Shown: piece after piece, positions 16,145 through 23,498 of the stretch
Position numbering within the stretch: position 1 is the stretch's first letter
Layout of the letters: every line of letters begins with the position of its first letter
Assembly: GCA_964523675.1 (NCBI GenBank)
Contig: CAZFZT010000045.1
Span: 1-26,162, forward strand
Source of the DNA: CAZFZT01 sp964523675
GTDB taxonomy: Bacteria > Planctomycetota > Phycisphaerae > Phycisphaerales > SM1A02
DNA: 26,162 nucleotides
Reading direction: 5' to 3'
Notes under the pieces: model-generated
Seen by the model: the letters and a program-made list of their open reading frames with translations, nothing else
Databases searched by the model: none
Told to the model about the DNA's origin: nothing
Program-made: the position numbers and the translations under genes

Positions 16145-18388
16145 TCACCCCCAACCATCCAGCAGCATGAGCAAATCGCCCACACCAACAGCGCCGTCGC
16201 CGGTGAGGTCAGCCGGACACACCGACGGATTCACACACGGACCCCACGATCCAAGGAGAATGGTCAGGTCGGCAACACCGATGACACTGTCGCCGTTGAG
16301 ATCGCCCGGCGTTGCAGGCGGGCCATCGGGCTCGCCGACATGCACGGCATACAGGTAGCAATACTGAAATGCCTCGCTGTCGGCAACGATCACCGTCGGC
16401 CAGTACGACATCTGTGAATCGCTCGTCGCCAGCGGACGCACATCGGGAACGATGTTCCCGTTCTCATCCTGCAACTGCACTTTCCACAGTTCCTCGCCGG
16501 TCTTTGCGTCAAGTGCCTTGAACGTGCCGGACTCGCCGAAGTTGCCGCCGCCCACCATAACGACGTTGTTGTCGTTCGTCACCGTCGGCATCGTTCGCAC
16601 GCCGGTGAAGTCGATGTGCGTCCACAGCGGATCACCATCCTTCGTCACCGCGCCGACGCGCGAGATATCCCAACTGAAATAGATCGTTCCATCGGGTCCG
16701 ACTTCGGGTCCGCTTGCGGCCGAGAGAATGTCGGGGTCGTAATACCACAACCGCTCACCAGTCGCCGCGTCGAATGCCCACAGCGCCCAGCCGAGGCCGC
16801 TGAAACCGATGAACTCGCTCATGTACACCTGGCCGTCCGTTCCCGTCTCCGGCTGAATCTGATTCTGCATGAAGTACTCGGTGACGCCGCGCTGAACAGC
16901 CCAGTTCTGCGCGCCGCTTTCCATGTCAAACGCGTACAGCCACGGATCGTCATCGCGATCGACGGTCAACACAACCTGATCAATCTCGCCGCCGCCCACC
17001 GACGAGCCGAACACAAGTTCCGCGCCGAGCCCGCCATGCTCATACAGAAACGGATCGCCCGGATTATTCCAGCGGAAGAATCCATCCGGCGTGAATGACG
17101 TCAAGCCGAAGCACTCTTGCTCTGCATCGTAAAACGCCACGTACACGTTGCCATCTGGCCCGATCGCCGGCCCGGCCGCAACGCCCCACGAATCCGGCTC
17201 GATGAACTCCCACTTGATCGAACCGTCCGGATTAAACGCAACCAAATCCGTCGTCGGCCCCAGCGGATTGACAGCCACATACACGGTGCCGTCATCGCCC
17301 ACCACAACCGGCCCTTCGCCTCCTAGGCCCGTCTGGCCGCGCAGCGCATCGACAATCCATTCCAGCCCGCCCTCCGCGTTTACTTTGTACAGCCGGCCAT
17401 GGTTGTAGTCATTGAAATAAATGCTCCCGTCACTTCCGGGGGGTGCGACGCCTGGCCGGTGAATCATGAAGTCCGCGTCGACGGCAAACCGCCACGCAAT
17501 CTGGCCGTCACTCTGCCGCGGCTGCACGTCAATCTGGAGCGTGTCGCTCTCGCCGCCGCTCGTGTGAACACTCAGCGTCGCCTCGCCGATCACCGTCTGC
17601 TCCGGGATGTATGCAATGATGACGGTATCGGTCCACTGCGTGACGATCGCAGGAACATCGTTAATCAGCACCTCGCCGAACCACTGCTCATCGCCGAACC
17701 CGTCGCCGTTGATGCGGAGCCGCGCGCTCGGCGTGATTGGATTGCTCGTCGCAGAGAGGATCGACATCGGCGTCTCACCGCCGTATGTGCCGATCAGCGC
17801 AAAGGACGCATCGCGCACCGGATTCAATGGCGACCAGTTTCCGCTGCCGTTGTTGTCGCGCACATAAGCACTCGCCCCCATCGTCGCGCCCCAGTTGACA
17901 GGATAGAAGTACCACTTGCCGGTCGATACGCTCTGCGTGCTGAACGCGACCTGCACCGAAACGAAGTGCCAGCCGGTTGCCTCGAACGGCTCGGGCAGCG
18001 TGATCTGCAAATACTCCGGACCTGAGCCGGGCGACCAGATGAAGTTCGGATCGCCGTTTGCCAGAAACGCCTCGTACTGGAGCGCACCCGGCCCGTTCTG
18101 CGTCCATTCATAGAACCGCACCCACACACCCGTCACCGGCTGATTGCTGTAGCAGCCCTGGCAGTCGTTGCCGTCGGCAAGCACCTTGTCGATCGTGCCG
18201 ATCACGTTGAAATCGTCTGCGACCTCGGTATCCAGCAACGGGGTCTTCACGCTCTGGCCCGTCATGCCGGAGTTGAAGAACGTCGGAATCTCATCGTGCG
18301 TCGCCCATAGCGTATCAGCATGCGCGGTCGCGACGAGCAGCAGGGCCGCAAGGCAGCAAAGACTCAGATCGTGTGGTTTCTTCTTCAT
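16145..18388 (-). CDS. Secreted CxxC-domain / IPT-TIG / PQQ-like propeller protein with dockerin-like tail
   Basis: 747 residues from ATG 18386-18388. The choice rests on the signal peptide (MKKKPHDLSLCCLAALLLVATAHA before DTLW) and its alignment with the paralogue at 11923. The frame runs on to 18532, but that part is translated low-complexity repeat DNA. No Shine-Dalgarno is visible. The domain order matches the paralogue: N-terminal domain (about 25-180) with EVADDFNVIGTI, DCQGCYS, QPVTGVWVRFYEWT and LQITLPEPF; IPT/TIG domain (about 190-285, SNPITPSARLRINGDGFG); PQQ-like propeller (about 290-680, DGSIYFND, DGTVYVAVNPLGP, DGNVYVAF, DGTIYFSWD). The tail is at 695-747, and its first loop has Ser in place of the usual Gly (DLNGDSVIGVADLT). 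This is the first gene of the array, facing the sigma-factor gene across 587 bp. The function is unknown; a secreted scaffold or binding protein is inferred. Confidence 0.87.
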   Translation of the reverse strand: MKKKPHDLSLCCLAALLLVATAHADTLWATHDEIPTFFNSGMTGQSVKTPLLDTEVADDFNVIGTIDKVLADGNDCQGCYSNQPVTGVWVRFYEWTQNGPGALQYEAFLANGDPNFIWSPGSGPEYLQITLPEPFEATGWHFVSVQVAFSTQSVSTGKWYFYPVNWGATMGASAYVRDNNGSGNWSPLNPVRDASFALIGTYGGETPMSILSATSNPITPSARLRINGDGFGDEQWFGEVLINDVPAIVTQWTDTVIIAYIPEQTVIGEATLSVHTSGGESDTLQIDVQPRQSDGQIAWRFAVDADFMIHRPGVAPPGSDGSIYFNDYNHGRLYKVNAEGGLEWIVDALRGQTGLGGEGPVVVGDDGTVYVAVNPLGPTTDLVAFNPDGSIKWEFIEPDSWGVAAGPAIGPDGNVYVAFYDAEQECFGLTSFTPDGFFRWNNPGDPFLYEHGGLGAELVFGSSVGGGEIDQVVLTVDRDDDPWLYAFDMESGAQNWAVQRGVTEYFMQNQIQPETGTDGQVYMSEFIGFSGLGWALWAFDAATGERLWYYDPDILSAASGPEVGPDGTIYFSWDISRVGAVTKDGDPLWTHIDFTGVRTMPTVTNDNNVVMVGGGNFGESGTFKALDAKTGEELWKVQLQDENGNIVPDVRPLATSDSQMSYWPTVIVADSEAFQYCYLYAVHVGEPDGPPATPGDLNGDSVIGVADLTILLGSWGPCVNPSVCPADLTGDGAVGVGDLLMLLDGWG

Positions 18389-18423
18389 GATTCGGTGATG
18401 GGGGGGTGAGAGGACTGTTGAGC

Positions 18424-18450
18424 AAGGCACGAAGGCACGAAGGCACGAAG
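18424..18450. repeat. Octamer tandem GGCACGAA x3
   Basis: Three exact 8-bp copies (18426-18449) with partial flanks, about 40 bases upstream of the ATG at 18388. A single further GGCACGAA lies upstream of the sigma-factor gene near 18940. The function is unknown; slippage-type expansion is plausible. Confidence 0.75.
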
Positions 18451-18454
18451 TGAC

Positions 18455-18526
18455 AGCCAAAAAAGCCAAGAAGCCAATAGCAAACAGCCACAAGCCGAGA
18501 GCCAATAGCCAACAGCAATCAGCAAC
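18455..18526. repeat. Degenerate heptamer array (AGCCAAY)
   Basis: A run of AGCCAA/AGCAAY-like units is best seen at 18500-18526 as AGCCAAT, AGCCAAC, AGCAATC, AGCAAC in 7-bp register. Read on the minus strand it encodes a Leu/Trp/Phe-rich hydrophobic stretch in the extended frame of the 16145 gene, which I take as accidental. Confidence 0.6.
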
Positions 18527-18656
18527 ATCCACCCCACTCAGATAGAGCCCCCGATCCCCGCCGCTGATCCATCAGTGAGTCGTTCAACGGCAGGTATCCG
18601 CCGGCAGCGAATCCGCCTCTACTCTTCGATAGTGCGAAACAGACGCGATTCCTGCC

Positions 18657-18678
18657 AAAAAGCCCCGTAGTAACGGGC
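18657..18678 (-). terminator. Weak stem-loop with T-run on the minus strand
   Basis: CCCGT (18664-18668) and ACGGG (18673-18677) pair around a 4-base loop, extended by one pair past a bulge. On the minus strand five T residues follow directly. This is the shape of a small intrinsic terminator, but no minus-strand gene ends just upstream of it, so its role is uncertain. Confidence 0.25.
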
Positions 18679-18975
18679 CCAAACCGTCCTTTTTTGATTC
18701 GGCGCCACCATGAATCCACTACGATGAGTGTGTTTCACAGGTCCGTACGTGCAAGCCCCGCTCTCCAGTGCTCAGGGGCGATTGGCAAACCCCTCTGGCT
18801 CCGGCTCTGCAACAGCCGACAGCAAACTCCTGACCGTCGATCGTCCAAAGCCCGTCACAGTGTGAATCAGGAACTCGTCAAGCCGCGACACGCAGCCAAA
18901 GACCCGCCGAAGGTCGAGCGATCGCGAAGGAACAGATAAAGGCACGAAGCGCACGCGAACAGCAGCCAGCGACAC

Positions 18976-19554
18976 ATGGCCGGCCAAGTCACCCAACTAC
19001 TCGAACGTGCCCGCGGCGGCGACAGCCGCGTGGCGGATGAACTCATGCCGCTGATCTACGAGGAGCTTCGTCGCCTCGCCCGAAAGTACATGAGCGGTGA
19101 GCGGGCAGGCCACACGTTGCAGGCAACCGCACTGGTTCATGAGGCGTATCTGCAACTCGTCGGGACCGACTCGGAGAACGAGCCGTGGCAGAACCGCGCC
19201 CACTTCTTTGCCACAGCCGCCATTGCGATTCGTCGAATTCTCGTCCAGCACGCACGTGCGGCGGGCGCGGCGAAGCGCGGCGGAAACCGATCGCGCGCCC
19301 ACGTGGATATGAACGCTCTTTCGGCCGACAACCCCAGCGAACAGGTACTGGCTGTAGACGAGGCGCTTCAGCGGCTTGAGCAATTGGATCAGCGCAAAGC
19401 CCGGGTGGTGGAGCTGCGTTTCTTTGCCGGAATGACGATCGACGAAGTCGCAGAAGCGCTTGCCATCTCTCCACGCACCGCCGCCCGCGAATGGGACCTT
19501 GCCAAGGCATGGCTCTCGCGTGAGCTCAAGGAACCCGACAGTCATGAATGCTGA
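18976..19554 (+). CDS. ECF-type RNA polymerase sigma factor, planctomycete/acidobacterial type
   Basis: 192 residues. Region 2 is at about 5-95, with VTQLLERARGGD, LMPLIYEELRRLARKYM, HTLQATALVHEAYLQLV, WQNRAHFFATAAIAIRRILV and the basic QHARAAGAAKRGG. Region 4 is at about 120-185, with VLAVDEALQRLEQLD, ARVVELRFFAGMTIDEVAEAL and SPRTAAREWDLAKAWL forming the -35-recognising helix-turn-helix. This is the ECF subgroup (Sigma70_ECF, TIGR02999-like as I recall) common in Planctomycetes and Acidobacteria. There it pairs with Ser/Thr kinases rather than with classical anti-sigma factors. The start is the first ATG in frame, with no clear Shine-Dalgarno. The gene overlaps the kinase gene by 11 bases, so the two are probably translationally coupled. 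It is transcribed divergently from the dockerin-propeller array, a plausible but unproven target. Confidence 0.93.
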   Translation: MAGQVTQLLERARGGDSRVADELMPLIYEELRRLARKYMSGERAGHTLQATALVHEAYLQLVGTDSENEPWQNRAHFFATAAIAIRRILVQHARAAGAAKRGGNRSRAHVDMNALSADNPSEQVLAVDEALQRLEQLDQRKARVVELRFFAGMTIDEVAEALAISPRTAAREWDLAKAWLSRELKEPDSHEC

Positions 19555-22270
19555 ACGTTGGTGCCGCATCAACGAATTGTTTCATCAGGCGGTTCAGATG
19601 CCTCCTGATGAGCGTGAGGCATACCTTGTTCGTGCATGCTCTGATGATGAAGCACTGCTGCGCGAGCTACAGGACCTGCTCAGACATCACGAAGATCCCG
19701 CACCCTTCCTTGAGGATGTATCGCTTTACGAGCGAATCCAGATCAATCCAGAAGAGCTGATCGATGAGAAGGACGATCAGCCGGATCCTCTGCTCGACCG
19801 CGTCATCGGCCCGTATCGGCTGGAGCGATGTATCGCGGCCGGGGGAATGGGGGCTGTGTATGTTGGCGTGCGAGAGGATGAGTTCCTCAGGCACGCTGTC
19901 GCCATCAAGATCCTGCACCGAACGCCCGATCCCGAAGAACTGCGCAGGCGGTTCCGCGTGGAGCGGCAGACGCTGGCGAATCTGAATCATCCAAACATTG
20001 CCCGGCTTCAAGATGCAGGGGTCACGCCCGACGGCCTTCCCTACATCATCATGGAACTCATTGATGGCGTGCCCATCGATGAGTATTGCGATGCCCATCG
20101 TCTGGCCGTACGCGAACGGCTCAGATTGTTCCAGCGCGTTTGCGGCGCGGTGCACTTTGCGCATCAGAACCTCATCGTCCACCGCGATCTGAAGCCGGGC
20201 AACATCCTCGTCACGCCGGATGGCACGCCCAAACTCCTCGATTTCGGAATCGCGAAAGCACTTGATCCTACGAGAAGTGACTCTGGTGCGACGCAGTCGG
20301 TGACGCTTGCGCAGATGCTCAGTATCGACTACGCTTCGCCGGAGCAGATACGCGGCGCTGCGGTGACGATCGAGACGGACGTGTACTCGTTGGGCGTCGT
20401 GCTGTACGAATTGCTCGTCGGAGCCCGGCCTTATCGAGTAACAAGCGGTCATTACGAGCAAATGGTGCGCACCATCTGCGAAGACGAGCCGCGCCGTCCC
20501 AGCACCGCAGTTCGCGCGACCACAACGCATCATGCTTCTGGCGATGACGCAGAGGTCGCGACCGTGGAATCAGCTGCTCATCGAGCGACCACAGTCGAGC
20601 GGCTCTCGCGCGACTTGCGCGGCGATCTCGACAATATCGTGATGATGGCCATGCGCAAGGAGCCGCGCCGAAGGTACGGTTCGGTGCAGCAGTTTGCGGA
20701 GGACATTGACCGATACCTCAACGATCATCCGGTGTTAGCACGGAAGGACACCTTCGCGTACCGAACGGCGAAGTTCGTGCGGCGCAATCAGCTGTCGGTT
20801 GCGGCCACAATGATTTTGATCTTCGGCTTGATAGCGGCGACGGCGACCGTGACCGTTCAATCACGACTGGTCGCTCGGGAGCGGGATGCTGCCCAGCATG
20901 CAGAGCAGGTTGCAGCTGAAGAGGCAAGGCATGCGCGGATCGAAGCGTCATCGGCAAATGAAGTCGTTGAATTCCTCGTTGATTCGCTGTTGATCTCCGG
21001 CCCAGATCCGACGAACGAGCAGGTGACTGCGGTGCGGGACCTACTTGAGCGCCATACGCTGCGTGTTCGGTTGCAATACGAGGATCAGCCGCACATTCGA
21101 GCCAACTTACTGGACGCGCTGGCCCGCGTGTACATGCACCTTCATGATGGCGCGGCAGCGTCGGCACTGATGAATGAAGCTCTTGAAGTTCGGCGTCAGC
21201 ACTTCGGTGAGGAATCACTTGAATATGCATTAAGCATGAATAGTCTCGGCGAGCTTGACTTCATGGAGGCGCGATACGAGGCGGCCGAGAAGCGGTTCAG
21301 GGTTGCGCTTCGCCTTCATGACGCGCTCCCGCCGGGTGTGCACACTGATGTTGCGACGATGTGCAACAACCTCGCGGTAGCACTGCGTGGCCTTGGCCGT
21401 ATTGATGAAGCGGAGTCCCTGCATGAGCGGGCGCTTGAACTACGTCGCCAGGAGCATGGCGACTACAGTCCGCTGGTTGCTGAGTCGCTCAACAATCTCG
21501 CAGGCATTCATCTGATGCGTAGCGAGCTGGATGCGGCTCGGCGACGGTTGGCTGACGCGCTCGACATTCGGCGCGCAACCTTGGGGCCGGCTCACCCTCT
21601 TGTTGCTCAGAGTCTTCATAATCTTGCGGCTGCGCATTTCCGCGCTGGCGAGCTTCAGGCCGCTGAACTGCTCTTAAGCGAGGCCATCGGCATTTATGAA
21701 ACCGCGCCCAGTACACGTGAGGAATATGCACGGACTTTGCGATCGTTGGCGGAGCTGCATCGGATACGTGGTGATACCTCAAGGGCTCTGACGCTCGTGG
21801 AGCAGTCACTCACTATCTTGGAGGAGCTCTATGATCGGCCGCACCCGAATCTGGCTCGTGTGCTGGAGTCAGTGGCGACGCTCCATGAAGTTCAAGGGGA
21901 TGCAGAGTCAGCGATGGAGCACTGGCTGCGGGCATTGCGCATGTATGAGCAGGCCCTGCCGAGCAACCTTCTCGCGCAGCGAACGGCACTTGTTGGATAT
22001 GGGCGAACGCTGCTGGCGGCCGGCCGGGCTGAAGACGCGTTGCCGGTTCTCGAGCGGGCGCTGGCCGTCTATGAGCAAGCCGAGGACGATGCGCCGGTCG
22101 CCCGGGTGAAGATCACGCTTGCAGAATGTCTGATCGCGCTTGGGAGGCATCATGAAGCGCTTGAACTCGGCTTGCAGGTGCGTGATGACATGGCGGAGCG
22201 GCTGGGTGACGATGCCGAGGAAGTCGTAGCCGCCCGGCGACTGCTTGAGCGCCTGCGAGTGGAAGAATGA
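19544..22270 (+). CDS. Membrane-anchored Ser/Thr protein kinase with TPR-like sensor region
   Basis: 908 residues from ATG 19544, with AAGGA 11 bases upstream; a longer in-frame start at 19460 lies inside the sigma gene. Residues 1-60 are the helical lead (NELFHQAVQMPPDEREAYL, LLRELQDLLRHHE) typical of this Hanks-type kinase subfamily. The kinase domain spans about 88-400: P-loop IAAGGMGAVY (97-106), catalytic Lys122 in AIK, HRDLKPGN with Asp215, DFG at 233-235 and SPEQIRG in the activation segment. A membrane segment lies at about 417-438 (SVAATMILIFGLIAATATVTV), then a coiled-coil-like Ala/Glu-rich linker (440-475). About nine TPR-like units follow to the C-terminus (for example AEKRFRVALRLHD, AESLHERALELRR, ALTLVEQSLTILEELY, ALPVLERALAVYEQA), probably extracytoplasmic. 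It phosphorylates proteins on Ser/Thr. The coupled sigma factor is a likely partner or substrate by context. Confidence 0.93.
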   Translation: MNAERWCRINELFHQAVQMPPDEREAYLVRACSDDEALLRELQDLLRHHEDPAPFLEDVSLYERIQINPEELIDEKDDQPDPLLDRVIGPYRLERCIAAGGMGAVYVGVREDEFLRHAVAIKILHRTPDPEELRRRFRVERQTLANLNHPNIARLQDAGVTPDGLPYIIMELIDGVPIDEYCDAHRLAVRERLRLFQRVCGAVHFAHQNLIVHRDLKPGNILVTPDGTPKLLDFGIAKALDPTRSDSGATQSVTLAQMLSIDYASPEQIRGAAVTIETDVYSLGVVLYELLVGARPYRVTSGHYEQMVRTICEDEPRRPSTAVRATTTHHASGDDAEVATVESAAHRATTVERLSRDLRGDLDNIVMMAMRKEPRRRYGSVQQFAEDIDRYLNDHPVLARKDTFAYRTAKFVRRNQLSVAATMILIFGLIAATATVTVQSRLVARERDAAQHAEQVAAEEARHARIEASSANEVVEFLVDSLLISGPDPTNEQVTAVRDLLERHTLRVRLQYEDQPHIRANLLDALARVYMHLHDGAAASALMNEALEVRRQHFGEESLEYALSMNSLGELDFMEARYEAAEKRFRVALRLHDALPPGVHTDVATMCNNLAVALRGLGRIDEAESLHERALELRRQEHGDYSPLVAESLNNLAGIHLMRSELDAARRRLADALDIRRATLGPAHPLVAQSLHNLAAAHFRAGELQAAELLLSEAIGIYETAPSTREEYARTLRSLAELHRIRGDTSRALTLVEQSLTILEELYDRPHPNLARVLESVATLHEVQGDAESAMEHWLRALRMYEQALPSNLLAQRTALVGYGRTLLAAGRAEDALPVLERALAVYEQAEDDAPVARVKITLAECLIALGRHHEALELGLQVRDDMAERLGDDAEEVVAARRLLERLRVEE

Positions 22271-22310
22271 AGGGCGCAGTACGCGGCACGCGCTTCGTCC
22301 CTCGCTCCGC
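22271..22310. other. 40-bp convergent gap between kinase gene and nadA
   Basis: The two stop codons face each other across 40 bases. No strong hairpin with T-run was found, so how the two transcripts end is not visible in the sequence. Confidence 0.4.
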
Positions 22311-23396
22311 TTACTCCGCGATCATGCGCTGGAGCGCCGTCATCGCTCTGCTTCGGATGGGCTCAGGCACATCGATACGATATTGCTCACTTCGCAATGC
22401 ATCGCGCACACCCTCAAGCGTGATCTCATTCATGTGCGGGCAGCGAATGGAGCAGGTGCGCAGAATCTCGCGATCAGGGCGGCGGCTGGCGATGTTGTCG
22501 CCCATCGCGCACTCGGTGAGCAGCATGAGCCGGCCGCTCTCGGTTGATTCGACATAATCGAGCATTTGCTTCGTGCTGCCACTGAAGTCGGAAGCCGCGA
22601 CGACCTCGGGCGAACACTCCGGATGCGCAAGGACAATGACATCGTGGAACTGCTGACGCGCGGCCGTGATGTCGCTCACCGTGAACTTCTCATGAACTTC
22701 GCAGCGGCCGGCCCACGCGATGATCGTGGGGGAGGCGCTGTAGGGCGCGGAGTTATCTTGCGCCGGGTCCGCGGCTTCTTTCCATTGGTCGTCAGCCGCA
22801 GCATCGGGGCGTTCGATGTAAAGCCGCGCGCCAAGTTCGCGCGCGGTGTTGGCGGCGAGGTACTCATCCGGAATGAAGATGATGGCGTGATGGCCTTGTT
22901 CAATAAGCGCAGAAATGATCTTCGTCGCGTTGCCGCTGGTGCAGCAGTAGTCGCTTTCAGCTTTGACCTCGGCGTAACAGTTGACGTAACTGACGACCGG
23001 CGCCCCCGGAAACTTGCGCTTCAGCGCGCGTACATCCTCAGCGGTAATGCTCGCAGCCAACGAGCACCCGGCCTCAGCTGCAGGCAGCAGCACCAGTCGC
23101 GAGGGATTGAGAATCTTGGTTGTCTCCGCCATGAAGCGCACGCCACAGAACACGATGATGTTGGCCTCTGCCTTCGCCGCCACGCGACTGAGGTACAGCG
23201 AGTCGCCGGTGTAATCGGGGACCGAGTGGAAGAGCGCGGGCTCCATGTAATTGTGGCCGAGGATGATCGCATTCTTCTCGTCCTTGAGGCGCAGCACTTC
23301 CTCTGCGACTTCGGCCTTGATGCGAAGTTCAAACTCCGGCACGACATCGGCCAGCAGGCGGGAGAGACGATCATAGATTCCGGTAACAGAGATCAT
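22311..23396 (-). CDS. nadA: Quinolinate synthase
   Basis: 361 residues. NadA condenses iminoaspartate with dihydroxyacetone phosphate to quinolinate, the precursor of the nicotinamide ring in de novo NAD synthesis, using a [4Fe-4S] cluster in the cytoplasm. The visible signatures are ILGHNYMEP (45-53), PDYTGDSLYLS (60-70), VFCGVRFMAETTKIL (82-96), AGCSLA (109-114), YVNCYAEVKA (137-146), IIFIPDEYLA (172-181), HPECSPEV (258-265), FSGSTKQM (271-278) and LLTECAMGDN (292-301). The three cluster cysteines expected from the family are Cys84, Cys232 (GRCEVHEKF) and Cys296. A low-complexity insertion of about 25 residues (about 196-222, Ala/Asp/Pro-rich) precedes the second cluster Cys. The gene stands alone, convergent to the kinase with a 40-base gap. 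No nadB or nadC is visible, and no ribosome site is obvious. It is unrelated in function to its neighbours. Confidence 0.96.
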   Translation of the reverse strand: MISVTGIYDRLSRLLADVVPEFELRIKAEVAEEVLRLKDEKNAIILGHNYMEPALFHSVPDYTGDSLYLSRVAAKAEANIIVFCGVRFMAETTKILNPSRLVLLPAAEAGCSLAASITAEDVRALKRKFPGAPVVSYVNCYAEVKAESDYCCTSGNATKIISALIEQGHHAIIFIPDEYLAANTARELGARLYIERPDAAADDQWKEAADPAQDNSAPYSASPTIIAWAGRCEVHEKFTVSDITAARQQFHDVIVLAHPECSPEVVAASDFSGSTKQMLDYVESTESGRLMLLTECAMGDNIASRRPDREILRTCSIRCPHMNEITLEGVRDALRSEQYRIDVPEPIRSRAMTALQRMIAE

Positions 23397-23441
23397 GGCT
23401 TTTGGAAGGATATGGCGGGGCGGAGGTGCGAAGACCGAAGC

Positions 23442-23474
23442 ATGTTTCGACCTTTCAACATTTCGAACGTTTGA
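23442..23474. repeat. Degenerate octamer array 3' of the S8 protease gene, upstream of nadA
   Basis: The units ATGTTTCG, ACCTTTCA, ACATTTCG and ACGTTTGA start at 23442, 23450, 23458 and 23467 (8-bp register, with one base added before the last). The array lies 24 bases beyond the stop codon of the minus-strand protease gene and within the 102-bp gap before nadA. It resembles the arrays after the genes at 3209 and 16145 but is more diverged. Confidence 0.6.
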
Positions 23475-23498
23475 AGCTCCGTGCCTTCTCGATGATTG

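Larger units (their letters stand above)
18389..18975. other. 587-bp divergent intergenic region
   Basis: This lies between the first gene of the minus-strand array and the plus-strand sigma-factor gene, so promoters for both should lie here. The array-proximal part (18424-18526) is low-complexity tandem repeat. The middle holds a small stem-loop with an adjacent T/A run (18657-18678). No protein-coding sequence is convincing: short frames on both strands give Arg/Ser-rich products. No promoter consensus can be assigned with confidence. Confidence 0.5.

Noticed and set aside
18389..18532. N-terminal extension of the 16145 protein to an ATG at 18532
   Set aside because: The extension is translated tandem-repeat DNA. 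The internal ATG at 18388 gives a signal peptide and N-terminus that align with the paralogue at 11923.
18694..18939. 81-codon plus-strand frame upstream of the sigma gene
   Set aside because: It has no ribosome site, a basic low-complexity product and no recognisable family. It is probably non-coding leader or promoter DNA.
19832..19861. Kinase P-loop with Ala in place of the first Gly (IAAGGMGAVY)
   Set aside because: Substitution at the first glycine is, as far as I recall, frequent in planctomycete kinases of this type, and Lys122, HRD and DFG are all intact, so it is not evidence of a pseudokinase.
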